Assembly (NCBI GenBank): GCA_037381915.1
Contig: JARRQJ010000007.1
Location: forward strand, 1 to 64,000
Length of the DNA stretch: 64,000 nt
Reading direction: 5' to 3'
DNA from: JARRQJ01 sp037381915
Lineage (GTDB): Bacteria; Pseudomonadota; Gammaproteobacteria; DRLM01
Position numbers and translations under genes: made by a program. This document shows positions 35,506 to 43,916 of this stretch, in pieces (the stretch's first letter is position 1; each line of letters opens with the position of its first letter). The notes below the pieces were generated by a model. It was given only the letters and a program-made list of their open reading frames with translations, ran no database searches and was not told where the DNA came from.

Positions 35506-38232
35506 ATGATATCGAAGCTTGTAAACAAGGTTTTTGGTAGCCGTAATGAGCGCTTGGTCAAGCGCATGTCCGCGGTGGTTCAGACCATCAACGGCCTCGA
35601 AGATACCTTCGCCAGTCTGAGCGATGCGGAATTGCGCGCCAAGACCGATGAGTTTCGGCAGCGTCTGGCCGACGGTGCCGGCCTCGACAGCCTGTTGCCG
35701 GAGGCCTTCGCCGTGGTGCGCGAGGCCGGCAAGCGGGTGATGGCCATGCGCCATTTTGATGTGCAACTCATAGGCGGCATGGTCCTGCACGACGGCAAGA
35801 TTGCCGAGATGCGCACCGGCGAAGGCAAGACCTTGGTGGCGACCTTGGCCGTGTACCTGAACGCCCTGCCCGGCAAGGGCGTTCATGTGGTGACCGTCAA
35901 TGATTATCTGGCGCGGCGCGATGCCGGATGGATGGGGCCGCTGTACGAATTTCTAGGCTTGTCCACCGGAGTGATCCTGGCCGGGCAAAGCGCGGAGGAG
36001 AAGCGCGCCGCCTACGCCGCCGACATTACCTACGGCACCAATAACGAATACGGATTTGACTATCTGCGCGACAATATGGCGTTCAGCGCCGCGGATCGGG
36101 TGCAACGCGGCACTCACTACGCTGTTGTCGACGAGGTGGACTCCATTCTTATCGATGAGGCCCGCACTCCTCTCATCATCTCCGGGCCCAGCGATGAGGG
36201 CTCCGATCTCTATACCAAGATCAATGTCCTGATTCCCAAGCTGAGCAAGCAGGAAGAGGAAGACCAGCCCGGCGATTACAGCGTGGACGAGAAGAGCCGC
36301 CAGGTGTACCTCACCGAAGAGGGCCATCAGCATGTTGAACAACTGATGGAAGAGGCCGGACTGTTAACGGAAGGAGGCGGCCTCTACGATGCCGCCAACA
36401 TCAGCCTCATGCACCACTTGAATGCCGCTCTGCGCGCCCATGCCCTGTTCAAACGCGATGTGGATTATATCGTGCGCGACAACGAGGTGGTCATCGTCGA
36501 TGAATTCACCGGCCGTACCCTGCCGGGTCGTCGCTGGTCGGAGGGTTTGCATCAGGCGGTGGAAGCCAAGGAAGGGGTGCCGATACGCAGTGAAAACCAG
36601 ACGCTGGCCTCCATTACGTTCCAGAATTATTTTCGGCTCTATGACAAGCTGTCGGGCATGACCGGTACCGCCGACACCGAGGCCTACGAATTCCAGCAAA
36701 TCTACGACCTGGAAGTGGTGGTGATTCCGACCCATCGGCCCATGATCCGCAAGGATCACGGCGATGTGGTCTATCTTACCGCCAAAGAAAAATTTGACGC
36801 CATCATCCAGGATATCAAGGATTGTTATGAACGCCGCCAGCCCGTTCTGGTGGGCACCACCTCTATCGAAACGTCGGAATATCTTGCGAATCTCCTTGAT
36901 GAAGAGAACATCAAATATCAGGTCTTGAACGCCAAGCAGCACGAACGCGAGGCCCAGGTGGTGGCCGAAGCGGGGCGGCCCGCGGCAGTGACTATCGCCA
37001 CCAATATGGCGGGGCGTGGCACGGATATCGTCCTGGGCGGCAGCCTGGAGATGGAGATCGGCGCCCTGGGCGAGGACGCCGATGCGGCCGCCAAGCAAGG
37101 CGTTGAGGAAGAATGGCGGGAGCGTCATGACCAGGTGCTTGCCGCAGGCGGTTTGCACGTGATAGGCACCGAGCGTCATGAGTCGCGTCGTATCGATAAT
37201 CAGTTGCGCGGCCGCTCCGGCCGTCAAGGCGATCCCGGTTCGTCGCGTTTTTACCTCTCCCTGGAAGACAATCTGATGCGCATCTTCGCATCCGATCGAA
37301 TCAAGGGCCTGATGCAGAAGTTGGGGATGGAACAGGGTGAGGCCATCGAACACCCCTGGGTGACGCGCGCCATAGAGAATGCCCAGCGTAAGGTCGAGGG
37401 TCATAACTTCGATATTCGTAAACAGTTGCTGGATTACGACAACGTCGCCAACGATCAGCGTAAGGTGATTTACGAGCAGCGCAACGAGATCATGGCGACG
37501 GACGATATCTCCGATACCATCAAGACCATCCGCGTCGATGTCATCAACGGAATCATCGATCTCCATGTTCCCCCGCAGAGTCTGGAAGAGCAGTGGGACA
37601 TTCCCGGCCTGGAAGAGGCCTTGGAACAAGTAGGCGTGCCGCTCTCCGTGTCTTCCTGGCTGGAGGAGGACCACGATCTGCACGAGGAATCGCTGCGCAA
37701 ACGCATCCTTGAGGCCGTGGAAGCCGCTTATGCCGAAAAGGAGGCGCAGGCGGGCGCGGAGGTGATGCGCCATTTCGAAAAGGCGGTGATGCTGCAGGTC
37801 TTGGATTCCATGTGGAAAGAGCATTTGGCCGCCATGGATTATCTGCGTCAAGGCATCCATTTGCGCGGCTATGCGCAGAAAAATCCGATTCAAGAATACA
37901 AGAGCGAGGGCTTCGAGCTGTTCAGTCAATTGCTGAACAAGATCAAGACCGAGGTGATCAGTATCCTGACCCGGGTGCGGGTACGGGCGGAAGAAGACGT
38001 GCAGGCTGTGGAAGAGCAGCGCCGCACCAGTGTGAGCATGCGGTATGAACATGCCGAGGCGGCGGCCATGGCGGCGGGGGGCGGCGGTGGTGGCGATGTC
38101 GCGGCCGGCGAACAGGGTCAACCCGAAAATCACACCCCCTATGTTCGCGAGGGACGCAAGATTGGCCGCAACGAGCCCTGTCCATGCGGTTCGGGAAAGA
38201 AGTACAAACAATGTCACGGTCGTCTGGCATAA
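35506..38232 (+). CDS. secA: Preprotein translocase motor SecA
   Basis: ATPase that pushes preproteins through SecYEG. The 908 residues contain Walker A MRTGEGKT at 102-109 (the same numbering as E. coli), Walker B with VDEVDSILIDEARTPL, the helicase-like motif TNMAGRGTDI, QLRGRSGRQGDPG, and a C-terminal zinc motif CPCGSGKKYKQCHG that binds SecB and phospholipid. The ATG has no visible ribosome site (upstream is TTTGTTTCTAA), unusual for such a highly expressed gene. No SecM-like arrest peptide precedes it; the M23 gene occupies that position. Confidence 0.97.
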   Translation: MISKLVNKVFGSRNERLVKRMSAVVQTINGLEDTFASLSDAELRAKTDEFRQRLADGAGLDSLLPEAFAVVREAGKRVMAMRHFDVQLIGGMVLHDGKIAEMRTGEGKTLVATLAVYLNALPGKGVHVVTVNDYLARRDAGWMGPLYEFLGLSTGVILAGQSAEEKRAAYAADITYGTNNEYGFDYLRDNMAFSAADRVQRGTHYAVVDEVDSILIDEARTPLIISGPSDEGSDLYTKINVLIPKLSKQEEEDQPGDYSVDEKSRQVYLTEEGHQHVEQLMEEAGLLTEGGGLYDAANISLMHHLNAALRAHALFKRDVDYIVRDNEVVIVDEFTGRTLPGRRWSEGLHQAVEAKEGVPIRSENQTLASITFQNYFRLYDKLSGMTGTADTEAYEFQQIYDLEVVVIPTHRPMIRKDHGDVVYLTAKEKFDAIIQDIKDCYERRQPVLVGTTSIETSEYLANLLDEENIKYQVLNAKQHEREAQVVAEAGRPAAVTIATNMAGRGTDIVLGGSLEMEIGALGEDADAAAKQGVEEEWRERHDQVLAAGGLHVIGTERHESRRIDNQLRGRSGRQGDPGSSRFYLSLEDNLMRIFASDRIKGLMQKLGMEQGEAIEHPWVTRAIENAQRKVEGHNFDIRKQLLDYDNVANDQRKVIYEQRNEIMATDDISDTIKTIRVDVINGIIDLHVPPQSLEEQWDIPGLEEALEQVGVPLSVSSWLEEDHDLHEESLRKRILEAVEAAYAEKEAQAGAEVMRHFEKAVMLQVLDSMWKEHLAAMDYLRQGIHLRGYAQKNPIQEYKSEGFELFSQLLNKIKTEVISILTRVRVRAEEDVQAVEEQRRTSVSMRYEHAEAAAMAAGGGGGGDVAAGEQGQPENHTPYVREGRKIGRNEPCPCGSGKKYKQCHGRLA

Positions 38233-38253
38233 CGGCCGTTCCTCTGTAAATCC

Positions 38254-39471
38254 GTGGCTGTAGGACTCAGCGCCTTACCCTCCTTGGCGGCCGTGCCCGG
38301 TATCCGGTTGAGCACGGTGTGCGCAGGTATTAAAAAGCCCGGCCGGCGTGATTTGGTGGTCGTCGAGCTCGAAGAAGGCACCCGTTGTGCTGCGGTATTC
38401 ACCCGCAATGCCTTCTGTGCGGCCCCGGTAGGCTTGGCCAAGCGCCACCTGATGCAACAGGCTCCCCGTTATCTGCTCATCAACACCGGAAACGCCAATG
38501 CCGGTACCGGCGCCAGGGGTTGGAGTGATGCGCTGGCCTGCTGCCAAGCATTGGCGGAGAGCGCCGGCGTTGCTGCGGCGCGAGTCTTGCCTTTTTCCAC
38601 CGGCGTCATCGGCGAACCCTTGCCGGTTGAGACCATCGTGAACGCCTTGCCCGCGGCGTTTGGCGCCCTGTCCGCGGAGGGCTGGGATGACGCCGCGCAC
38701 GGCATCATGACCACCGATACCGTGGCCAAGGGTCTATCGCGCCAGATCCAGGTCGCGGGACAGGCGGTCACCGTCACGGGAATCGCCAAGGGGGCCGGTA
38801 TGATCCGGCCCGATATGGCAACCATGCTGGCATTCGTCGCCACGGATGCGAAATTGTCCGAGCGCTTGCTGCAGCAGTGCCTGGAAGCGGCCGTGCAAGC
38901 CTCGTTTAATTGCATTACCGTTGATGGAGACACGTCCACTAATGACGCCTGTATATTGATGGCCACCGGTCGTAGCGCGGCGCCCGAGATCGTGGCGGAC
39001 GATCCCGCCTATGCCGTGCTGTCGCAAGCGATCACCGAGGTGTGCGTCGGTCTCGCTCAGGCGATCGTGCGGGACGGCGAGGGTGCCACCAAATTCATCA
39101 CCGTCGAGGTCAAGGGCGGTGTTGACGAGGAGGAATCACGTCGTGCGGCCTACGCCATCGCCCACTCGCCGCTGGTCAAGACCGCTTTTTTCGCCAGCGA
39201 CCCCAACTGGGGACGGATTCTGGCGGCGGTGGGGCGCGCCGGCATCGTGGGTATGGACGTGGAGCGGGTCAATATTTTCCTGGACGACGTTTGCATCGTG
39301 GCGAACGGTGAGCGCGCACCCGATTATCGGGAAGAGCAGGGACGCGAAGTGATGGCGGAAGAGGAGATTATCGTCAGGATCGAGCTGGGCCGCGGCAAAG
39401 ACGACGCCCGGGTATGGACCTGTGATCTGTCCTATGATTATGTACGTATCAATGCCGAATACCGGACCTGA
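38254..39471 (+). CDS. argJ: Glutamate N-acetyltransferase / amino-acid N-acetyltransferase ArgJ
   Basis: Recycles acetyl groups in arginine synthesis by moving acetyl from N-acetylornithine to glutamate. The 405-residue precursor self-cleaves before a conserved threonine; here the motif is KGAGMIRPDMATMLAF with Thr190 as the nucleophile. NTGNANAGTG and GDTSTNDA are also typical. The GTG start is placed on family grounds (MAVGLSALPSLAAVPGIRL); the upstream ribosome site is weak. It follows secA by 21 bp, as in Pseudomonas. Confidence 0.95.
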   Translation: MAVGLSALPSLAAVPGIRLSTVCAGIKKPGRRDLVVVELEEGTRCAAVFTRNAFCAAPVGLAKRHLMQQAPRYLLINTGNANAGTGARGWSDALACCQALAESAGVAAARVLPFSTGVIGEPLPVETIVNALPAAFGALSAEGWDDAAHGIMTTDTVAKGLSRQIQVAGQAVTVTGIAKGAGMIRPDMATMLAFVATDAKLSERLLQQCLEAAVQASFNCITVDGDTSTNDACILMATGRSAAPEIVADDPAYAVLSQAITEVCVGLAQAIVRDGEGATKFITVEVKGGVDEEESRRAAYAIAHSPLVKTAFFASDPNWGRILAAVGRAGIVGMDVERVNIFLDDVCIVANGERAPDYREEQGREVMAEEEIIVRIELGRGKDDARVWTCDLSYDYVRINAEYRT

Positions 39472-39496
39472 ATGGCTTGGAAAGTGTGGTTTATGC

Positions 39497-39513
39497 CCTC
39501 ATATAATATGAGG
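39497..39513. repeat. Perfect palindrome upstream of desaturase gene
   Basis: CCTCATA and TATGAGG flank a 3-base centre (TAA). Lying 26 bp after argJ and 105 bp before the desaturase, it could be an operator for a fatty-acid regulator or a small hairpin at the end of argJ; no T-tract follows, so it is not a standard terminator. Confidence 0.4.
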
Positions 39514-39544
39514 TGATCCCAGACGGGCGAGGCGAGGAGAAAGG

Positions 39545-39601
39545 ATGAATGCTATAATGGTACGGACATTTCATAATCATATGATTTTAATGAACAATTA
39601 G
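39545..39601 (+). CDS. Possible 18-residue leader peptide
   Basis: A very short frame (MNAIMVRTFHNHMILMNN) starts three to eight bases after a strong purine-rich ribosome site (GAGGAGAAAGG), better than that of the desaturase 16 bp further on. It is rich in methionine and histidine. It could couple translation to the desaturase. Against this, TATAAT at 39553-39558 inside it could be the -10 of a promoter whose transcript would not include its start. No homology is known to me. Confidence 0.2.
   Translation: MNAIMVRTFHNHMILMNN
39575..39586. repeat. Perfect 12 bp palindrome before the desaturase
   Basis: AATCATATGATT is self-complementary without a spacer and sits 31 bp before the desaturase start, just after a TATAAT hexamer (39553-39558), a position suited to an operator. 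No regulator gene is near. Confidence 0.35.
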
Positions 39602-39617
39602 CGGGGTTGCACAATTC

Positions 39618-40793
39618 ATGTTAAACGGACTAGTCGATTTACCCTGGTGGGGCTATGTGTTGGTGATGCTGGGCATGACCCATGTCACCATCGCCAGCGT
39701 CACCATATTTCTCCATCGTCATCAGGCCCATCGGGCCTTGGATCTTCATCCGGCGGTGAGTCATTTCTTCCGGCTGTGGCTTTGGTTGACCACCGGCATG
39801 GAGACCAAGGCCTGGGCCGCCATTCACCGCAAGCACCATGCCCGTTGCGAGACCGAGGAAGACCCGCACAGCCCGCAGGTTCTGGGGTTGTCCAAGGTCT
39901 TGTGGGAAGGGGCCGAACTCTATCGTCTCGAAGCCAAGAATGCGCAGACCTTGGAACACTACGGCAAAGGCACCCCCGACGATTGGCTGGAGCGCCATCT
40001 CTACAGAGGGCGCAGCCGCTACGGCATCGGCCTGATGTTGCTCATCGACGCGGTGTTATTCGGTCCGATCGGCATCACCATGTGGGCGGTACAGATGATC
40101 TGGATTCCGTTTTTCGCCGCCGGCATCATCAACGGCGTTGGCCATTACTGGGGCTACCGCAATTATGAGAGCGCCGATGCGTCGACCAACATCGTGCCGT
40201 GGGGCATTCTGATCGGCGGCGAAGAACTGCACAACAATCACCATGCCTTTCCCAGTTCCGCCAAGCTGTCTTCCAAACCGTGGGAGTTCGATATCGGCTG
40301 GTTCTATATTCGGTGCCTGCAGAGCCTCGGCCTGGCCAAGGTGAAGAAGGTGGCGCCCGAGCCGGTGATCGATCCCGCCAAGCATACGGCGGATATGGAG
40401 ACGGTGCGCGCCATTCTGGTCAACCGTTTCCACGTCTTGTCGCATTATGCGCGGGATGTGGTGGTGCCGGTGCTGCGCGAAGAATTGTACCGGGCCGACC
40501 AATCCTGTCGTCGCTTATTGCGCAGGGCCCGCCGTCCCCTGGTGCGCGGCGAGGCGGTGATGACCGAGGATGCCAAGGGGCGGGTGCAGGCGGCGTTGAA
40601 TCTCAGCCAGACTCTCGCCACCGTATATGAGTATAAAAAGCGCCTGCAACAGTTGTGGCAGAGCCACTTCAGTTCACCGGACAGCCTGCTGCGTCACCTG
40701 CAGGAGTGGTGTAAGCAGGCCGAGGCCACGGGCATTAAAGTATTGCAGGACTTTGCCAGAACGCTGAGGGGGTATTCGTTGCAGTCGGCGTAA
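39618..40793 (+). CDS. Acyl-lipid/acyl-CoA desaturase with transposase-like C-terminal tail
   Basis: A membrane di-iron desaturase that introduces a double bond into fatty acyl chains. The 391 residues hold three histidine boxes: HRHQAH at 33-38, HRKHH at 70-74 and HNNHH at 205-209, with hydrophobic helices between them. The desaturase domain ends near 245. The remaining ~145 residues are helical and soluble; from about 325 (LNLSQTLATVYEYKKRLQQL, then LQEWCKQAEATGIKVLQDFA) they resemble, from memory, the C-terminal part of ISL3-family transposases. I believe similar tails occur on other proteobacterial desaturases. Two palindromes and a TATAAT upstream suggest its own regulated promoter. Confidence 0.88.
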   Translation: MLNGLVDLPWWGYVLVMLGMTHVTIASVTIFLHRHQAHRALDLHPAVSHFFRLWLWLTTGMETKAWAAIHRKHHARCETEEDPHSPQVLGLSKVLWEGAELYRLEAKNAQTLEHYGKGTPDDWLERHLYRGRSRYGIGLMLLIDAVLFGPIGITMWAVQMIWIPFFAAGIINGVGHYWGYRNYESADASTNIVPWGILIGGEELHNNHHAFPSSAKLSSKPWEFDIGWFYIRCLQSLGLAKVKKVAPEPVIDPAKHTADMETVRAILVNRFHVLSHYARDVVVPVLREELYRADQSCRRLLRRARRPLVRGEAVMTEDAKGRVQAALNLSQTLATVYEYKKRLQQLWQSHFSSPDSLLRHLQEWCKQAEATGIKVLQDFARTLRGYSLQSA

Positions 40794-40815
40794 TATTCAG
40801 AGTTCAGAAAAGGCG

Positions 40816-40855
40816 AGCCAATAAAAAACCCGCTTGAGCGGGTTTTTTATTGGCT
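40816..40855. terminator. Bidirectional intrinsic terminator
   Basis: A perfect 40 bp inverted repeat: a 19 bp stem with CCCGCT/AGCGGG at its tip, flanked by an A-run on one side and a T-run on the other. It works for transcripts from either direction and separates the desaturase (plus) from rpmG (minus), which converge here. Confidence 0.93.
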
Positions 40856-40869
40856 GATAGGCCAAGAAG

Positions 40870-41025
40870 CTACTTGATCTTGGCCTCTTTGTAGATTACG
40901 TGCTTGCGTACCACCGGATCGTATTTCTTGATTTCCATCTTATCCGGGGTGTTACGTTTGTTCTTCATAGTAGTATAAAAATGGCCGGTGGCGGCGCTGG
41001 AAACCAATCTGATCTTTTCACGCAT
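40870..41025 (-). CDS. rpmG: Ribosomal protein bL33
   Basis: A 51-residue large-subunit protein beginning MREKIRLVSSAATGHFYTT and ending HVIYKEAKIK. It lacks the zinc-binding cysteines, so it is the zinc-independent form. GAGGAG lies 9 bases before the ATG. It follows rpmB by 22 bp in the usual rpmB-rpmG pair, and its transcript should end at the strong terminator just downstream. Confidence 0.95.
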   Translation of the reverse strand: MREKIRLVSSAATGHFYTTMKNKRNTPDKMEIKKYDPVVRKHVIYKEAKIK

Positions 41026-41047
41026 GGCACAGACTCCTCATAGAAGC

Positions 41048-41284
41048 TTAGATCTTTTCGCCGCGGCTGCGGAGTTCCGCCACCACCGCATCGATACCGC
41101 GCTTATCGATGATGCGCATGCCCTTGGAGGTCACGCGCAGGCGCACCCAGCGCTTTTCCCCCTCCAGCCAGAAGCGGTGGGTATGAAGATTGGGCAAGAA
41201 ACGGCGCCGCGTCTTGTTGTTGGCGTGGGACACGTTGTTCCCGCTGGTGGGGCGTTTGCCCGTCACCTGGCATACTCTGGCCAT
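41048..41284 (-). CDS. rpmB: Ribosomal protein bL28
   Basis: A 78-residue large-subunit protein starting ARVCQVTGKRPTSGNNVSHA after the initiator, with the basic core KTRRRFLPNLHTHRFW. The ATG at 41284 gives the usual length; the frame extends upstream to 41344 without family sequence. The GAGGAGG ribosome site lies just upstream. radC lies 101 bp upstream on the same strand. Confidence 0.95.
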   Translation of the reverse strand: MARVCQVTGKRPTSGNNVSHANNKTRRRFLPNLHTHRFWLEGEKRWVRLRVTSKGMRIIDKRGIDAVVAELRSRGEKI

Positions 41285-41385
41285 GATACTTGACCTCCTC
41301 GAAACGATATGGCCGCCAGCGACCGGCTGCCTAAAGAGCTGCACTTTATACCAGCGATGGCCTTGATTTGCAAGTCGAAGGGTGG

Positions 41386-42060
41386 CTACAGCTGGCCCCG
41401 TTCCGCCAGGGAGATCGTATAGCCGTCGCCGATGACGATATGGTCAAGGACCCGGATATCCACCAGGCCCAGGGCGTCCTGGAGGCGCCGGGTGAGGCGG
41501 CAATCGGCCTGGCTGGGTTCGGCCACTCCCGAGGGGTGGTTATGGGCCAAGATGACTGCAGCGGCGTTCAGTGCCAGGGCCTGCTTGACCACCTCGCGGG
41601 GGTGGACGCTGGCACCGTCAATGGTGCCGCGGAACATCTCGGTGAATTCGATGACCCGGTGGCGGTTGTCGAGGAACAGGCAGGCGAAGACCTCGTGTGG
41701 ATAATCGCGCAGCCGCGCCAGCAGGAAGCGCCGGGTATCGGTCGGGCTACCCAAGGCATCGCCGCGTTGCACGGTCTCATAGAGATGGCGGCGCCCCATC
41801 TCCAGGACCGCCTGCAGCAGTGCGTACTTGGCGCTGCCCAGGCCGTGGCCCTGGCAAAAGTTGCGGCGATCGGCCTCCAGCAGGGCGCGTAATCCGCCGT
41901 ATTCCTTGAGTAAATCGCGGGCCAGGTCCACCGCGGTCTTGCCGCTCACCCCGGTGCGGAGAAAGATGGCCAGGAGTTCCGCGTCCGAAAGGGTTTGCGG
42001 GCCGCGGTTCAATAGTTTCTCGCGGGGGCGTTCCGCAGTGGGCCAGTCGGTGATCGCCAT
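41386..42060 (-). CDS. radC: RadC/MPN-domain DNA repair-like protein
   Basis: A 224-residue RadC-family protein with an N-terminal helix-hairpin-helix region (about 1-100, SDAELLAIFLRTGVSGKTA) and a C-terminal JAB1/MPN metalloprotease-like domain (about 105-224) with the zinc motif HNHPSGVAEPSQAD. Its biochemical role is unsettled despite the old repair name. Ribosome site GGGAGGG is 6 bases before the ATG. It is divergent from coaBC, as in E. coli. Confidence 0.93.
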   Translation of the reverse strand: MAITDWPTAERPREKLLNRGPQTLSDAELLAIFLRTGVSGKTAVDLARDLLKEYGGLRALLEADRRNFCQGHGLGSAKYALLQAVLEMGRRHLYETVQRGDALGSPTDTRRFLLARLRDYPHEVFACLFLDNRHRVIEFTEMFRGTIDGASVHPREVVKQALALNAAAVILAHNHPSGVAEPSQADCRLTRRLQDALGLVDIRVLDHIVIGDGYTISLAERGQL

Positions 42061-42154
42061 AGGGTTCCCTCCCAGGAGCGACGGCTACAACAGCGAAGTC
42101 CATAGCGCTGTCGACGATGAATCTGTTATTTTTAGTCCTTTTGCAAGGGCTAGA

Positions 42155-43372
42155 ATGCAGGGCATGACGGGACTCGTCAACAAGCGTGTGATAGTGGGGG
42201 TTACCGGCGGGATCGCCGCTTACAAGAGCGCGGAACTGGTGCGGCGGCTCAAGGAGGCGGGTGCCGAGATCCGGGTGGTGATGACCGCCGCCGCGACCCG
42301 GTTCATCACCCCCCTGACCTTACAGGCCTTGTCGGGTCAACCGGTGCACAGGCATCTGCTGGATGCGGCCACCGAGAACGCCATGGGTCATATTGAGTTG
42401 GCGCGCTGGGCGGATGTGGTGGTGGTGGCGCCCGCCAGCGCCAATTCCATGGCCAAACTGGCCCGCGGCCTTGCCGATGATTTGCTGAGCACCCTGTGCC
42501 TGGCCACGGACGCCCCCGTGGTAGTGGCGCCGGCCATGAATCACGTCATGTGGAGTCATCCCGCCACTCAGGCCAATCGCAGGCTATTGGAGGAGCGGGG
42601 GGTGCGGCTGCTCGGTCCAGCGAAAGGTGACCAGGCATGTGGCGAGAGCGGTCCCGGCAGGATGGTGGAGCCCATGGAGATCGTGGCCGCGCTGGTCGGC
42701 ATGTTCGCCGGCGGCGCCTTGGAGGGCAAGAAGCTGCTTATCACCGCCGGACCCACTCGCGAGGCCATTGATCCGGTTCGTTTCCTGAGTAATCGCAGCT
42801 CGGGGAAGATGGGTTACGCCCTGGCCGAGGCCGCGGCGGCGGCCGGTGCCGAGGTGATCTTGGTCAGTGGTCCGGTAGATTTGCCGTGCCCATCCCGGGT
42901 GAAAAGGATCATGGTGGAAAGCGCCGCGGAGATGCATGCGGCGGTCATGGAATTGTTGTCCGACCGGGACATCTTGATTGCCGCGGCGGCGGTTGCGGAC
43001 TATGCTCCGTCTCTCCCCGCGAAGCGGAAGATCAAGAAGGGCGAAGCGACCTTTGAGCTGCATCTCGAGCGCACCTCCGACATCGTAGCCGACGTGGCCG
43101 GGTTGCCACGCCGTCCCTTTGTCGTGGGCTTCGCCGCCGAGACCGAGGAGCTGGAAAGCAATGCGAGAAGCAAACTGGAGACAAAGGGTTTGGATATGGT
43201 GGCCGCGAATCAGGTCGGAGATTCGGATCGGGGGTTTGAGAGTGACAATAATGCCTTAACGGTGTTTTGGAAGGGAGGCGGTGCGGAACTGCCACTCGCT
43301 TCTAAGTCCCGCGTCGCACGTCAATTGATCGAGCTAATAGCTGAAAGGTATCATGCGCAAAATACAACTTAA
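42155..43372 (+). CDS. coaBC: Bifunctional phosphopantothenoylcysteine decarboxylase/synthetase
   Basis: Carries out two steps of coenzyme A synthesis: CTP-dependent joining of cysteine to phosphopantothenate (CoaB, C-terminal) and FMN-dependent decarboxylation (CoaC, N-terminal). The 405 residues show VIVGVTGGIAAYKSAEL and the PxMNxxMW loop (APAMNHVMWSHPA) of CoaC, then LITAGPTREAIDPVRFLSNRSSGKMG of CoaB. The ATG at 42155 has AAGGG six bases upstream; the ATG at 42164 is an alternative. It overlaps dut by 20 bp. Confidence 0.95.
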   Translation: MQGMTGLVNKRVIVGVTGGIAAYKSAELVRRLKEAGAEIRVVMTAAATRFITPLTLQALSGQPVHRHLLDAATENAMGHIELARWADVVVVAPASANSMAKLARGLADDLLSTLCLATDAPVVVAPAMNHVMWSHPATQANRRLLEERGVRLLGPAKGDQACGESGPGRMVEPMEIVAALVGMFAGGALEGKKLLITAGPTREAIDPVRFLSNRSSGKMGYALAEAAAAAGAEVILVSGPVDLPCPSRVKRIMVESAAEMHAAVMELLSDRDILIAAAAVADYAPSLPAKRKIKKGEATFELHLERTSDIVADVAGLPRRPFVVGFAAETEELESNARSKLETKGLDMVAANQVGDSDRGFESDNNALTVFWKGGGAELPLASKSRVARQLIELIAERYHAQNTT

Positions 43373-43808
43373 GATTCTGGATGAGCGGCTGGGGAATGAA
43401 TTTCCCTTGCCTCATTACGCGACGGAGGGCGCAGCGGGGGTGGATCTTCGGGCCTGCTTGAACGAGCCCGTGGAGATTTTGCCGGCCGAGACGCGTTTGA
43501 TTCCCACCGGCCTAGCGGTACATATCGCCGATCCCACGTTGGCCGCGGTATTGCTGCCGCGATCGGGCTTGGGGCACAAGCACGGCATTGTATTGGGGAA
43601 TCTGGTGGGTTTGATCGATTCCGATTATCAAGGACAGATCTTCGTCTCCTGCTGGAATCGCGGCAGCACGCCTTTCGTGGTGGAAGTGGGGGAACGTATC
43701 GCCCAGATGGTTTTTGTGCCGATCGCACAGGTCGCCTTCGATGTTGTCGATGAATTTCAGGTCAGCCGCCGCGGCGAGGGAGGCTTCGGCCATTCCGGCC
43801 GACAGTAG
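43353..43808 (+). CDS. dut: Deoxyuridine 5'-triphosphate nucleotidohydrolase
   Basis: Hydrolyses dUTP to dUMP, keeping uracil out of DNA and supplying dTMP synthesis. The 151-residue trimeric-type dUTPase contains all five motifs, including GAAGVDLRA, PRSGLGHKHGI, GLIDSDYQGQ, GERIAQMVF and the C-terminal RGEGGFGHSGR that closes over the substrate. Its start lies inside the end of coaBC. Confidence 0.96.
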   Translation: MRKIQLKILDERLGNEFPLPHYATEGAAGVDLRACLNEPVEILPAETRLIPTGLAVHIADPTLAAVLLPRSGLGHKHGIVLGNLVGLIDSDYQGQIFVSCWNRGSTPFVVEVGERIAQMVFVPIAQVAFDVVDEFQVSRRGEGGFGHSGRQ

Positions 43809-43819
43809 CGCGGGCGGGG

Positions 43820-43833
43820 ATCAATATATTGAT
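43820..43833. repeat. Perfect 14 bp palindrome in the dut-algC gap
   Basis: ATCAATATATTGAT is fully self-complementary and strikingly AT-rich for this genome. It sits 84 bp before algC, where a promoter or operator would be expected. Confidence 0.35.
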
Positions 43834-43916
43834 ATTTGCTGAGTCAAGCAAAGTTAAGTCGGTGTCTCGAGACGATGGCCGTGTCGGAACATCCCACAGG
43901 GCAGACCTGAACGATT

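Noticed and set aside
36364..38217. A 617-codon open frame antisense to secA
   Set aside because: It mirrors the codon pattern of a clearly real gene in GC-rich DNA, has no ribosome site and no family-like sequence. Similar long antisense frames over murC/murB, mraY and ptsP were rejected for the same reason.
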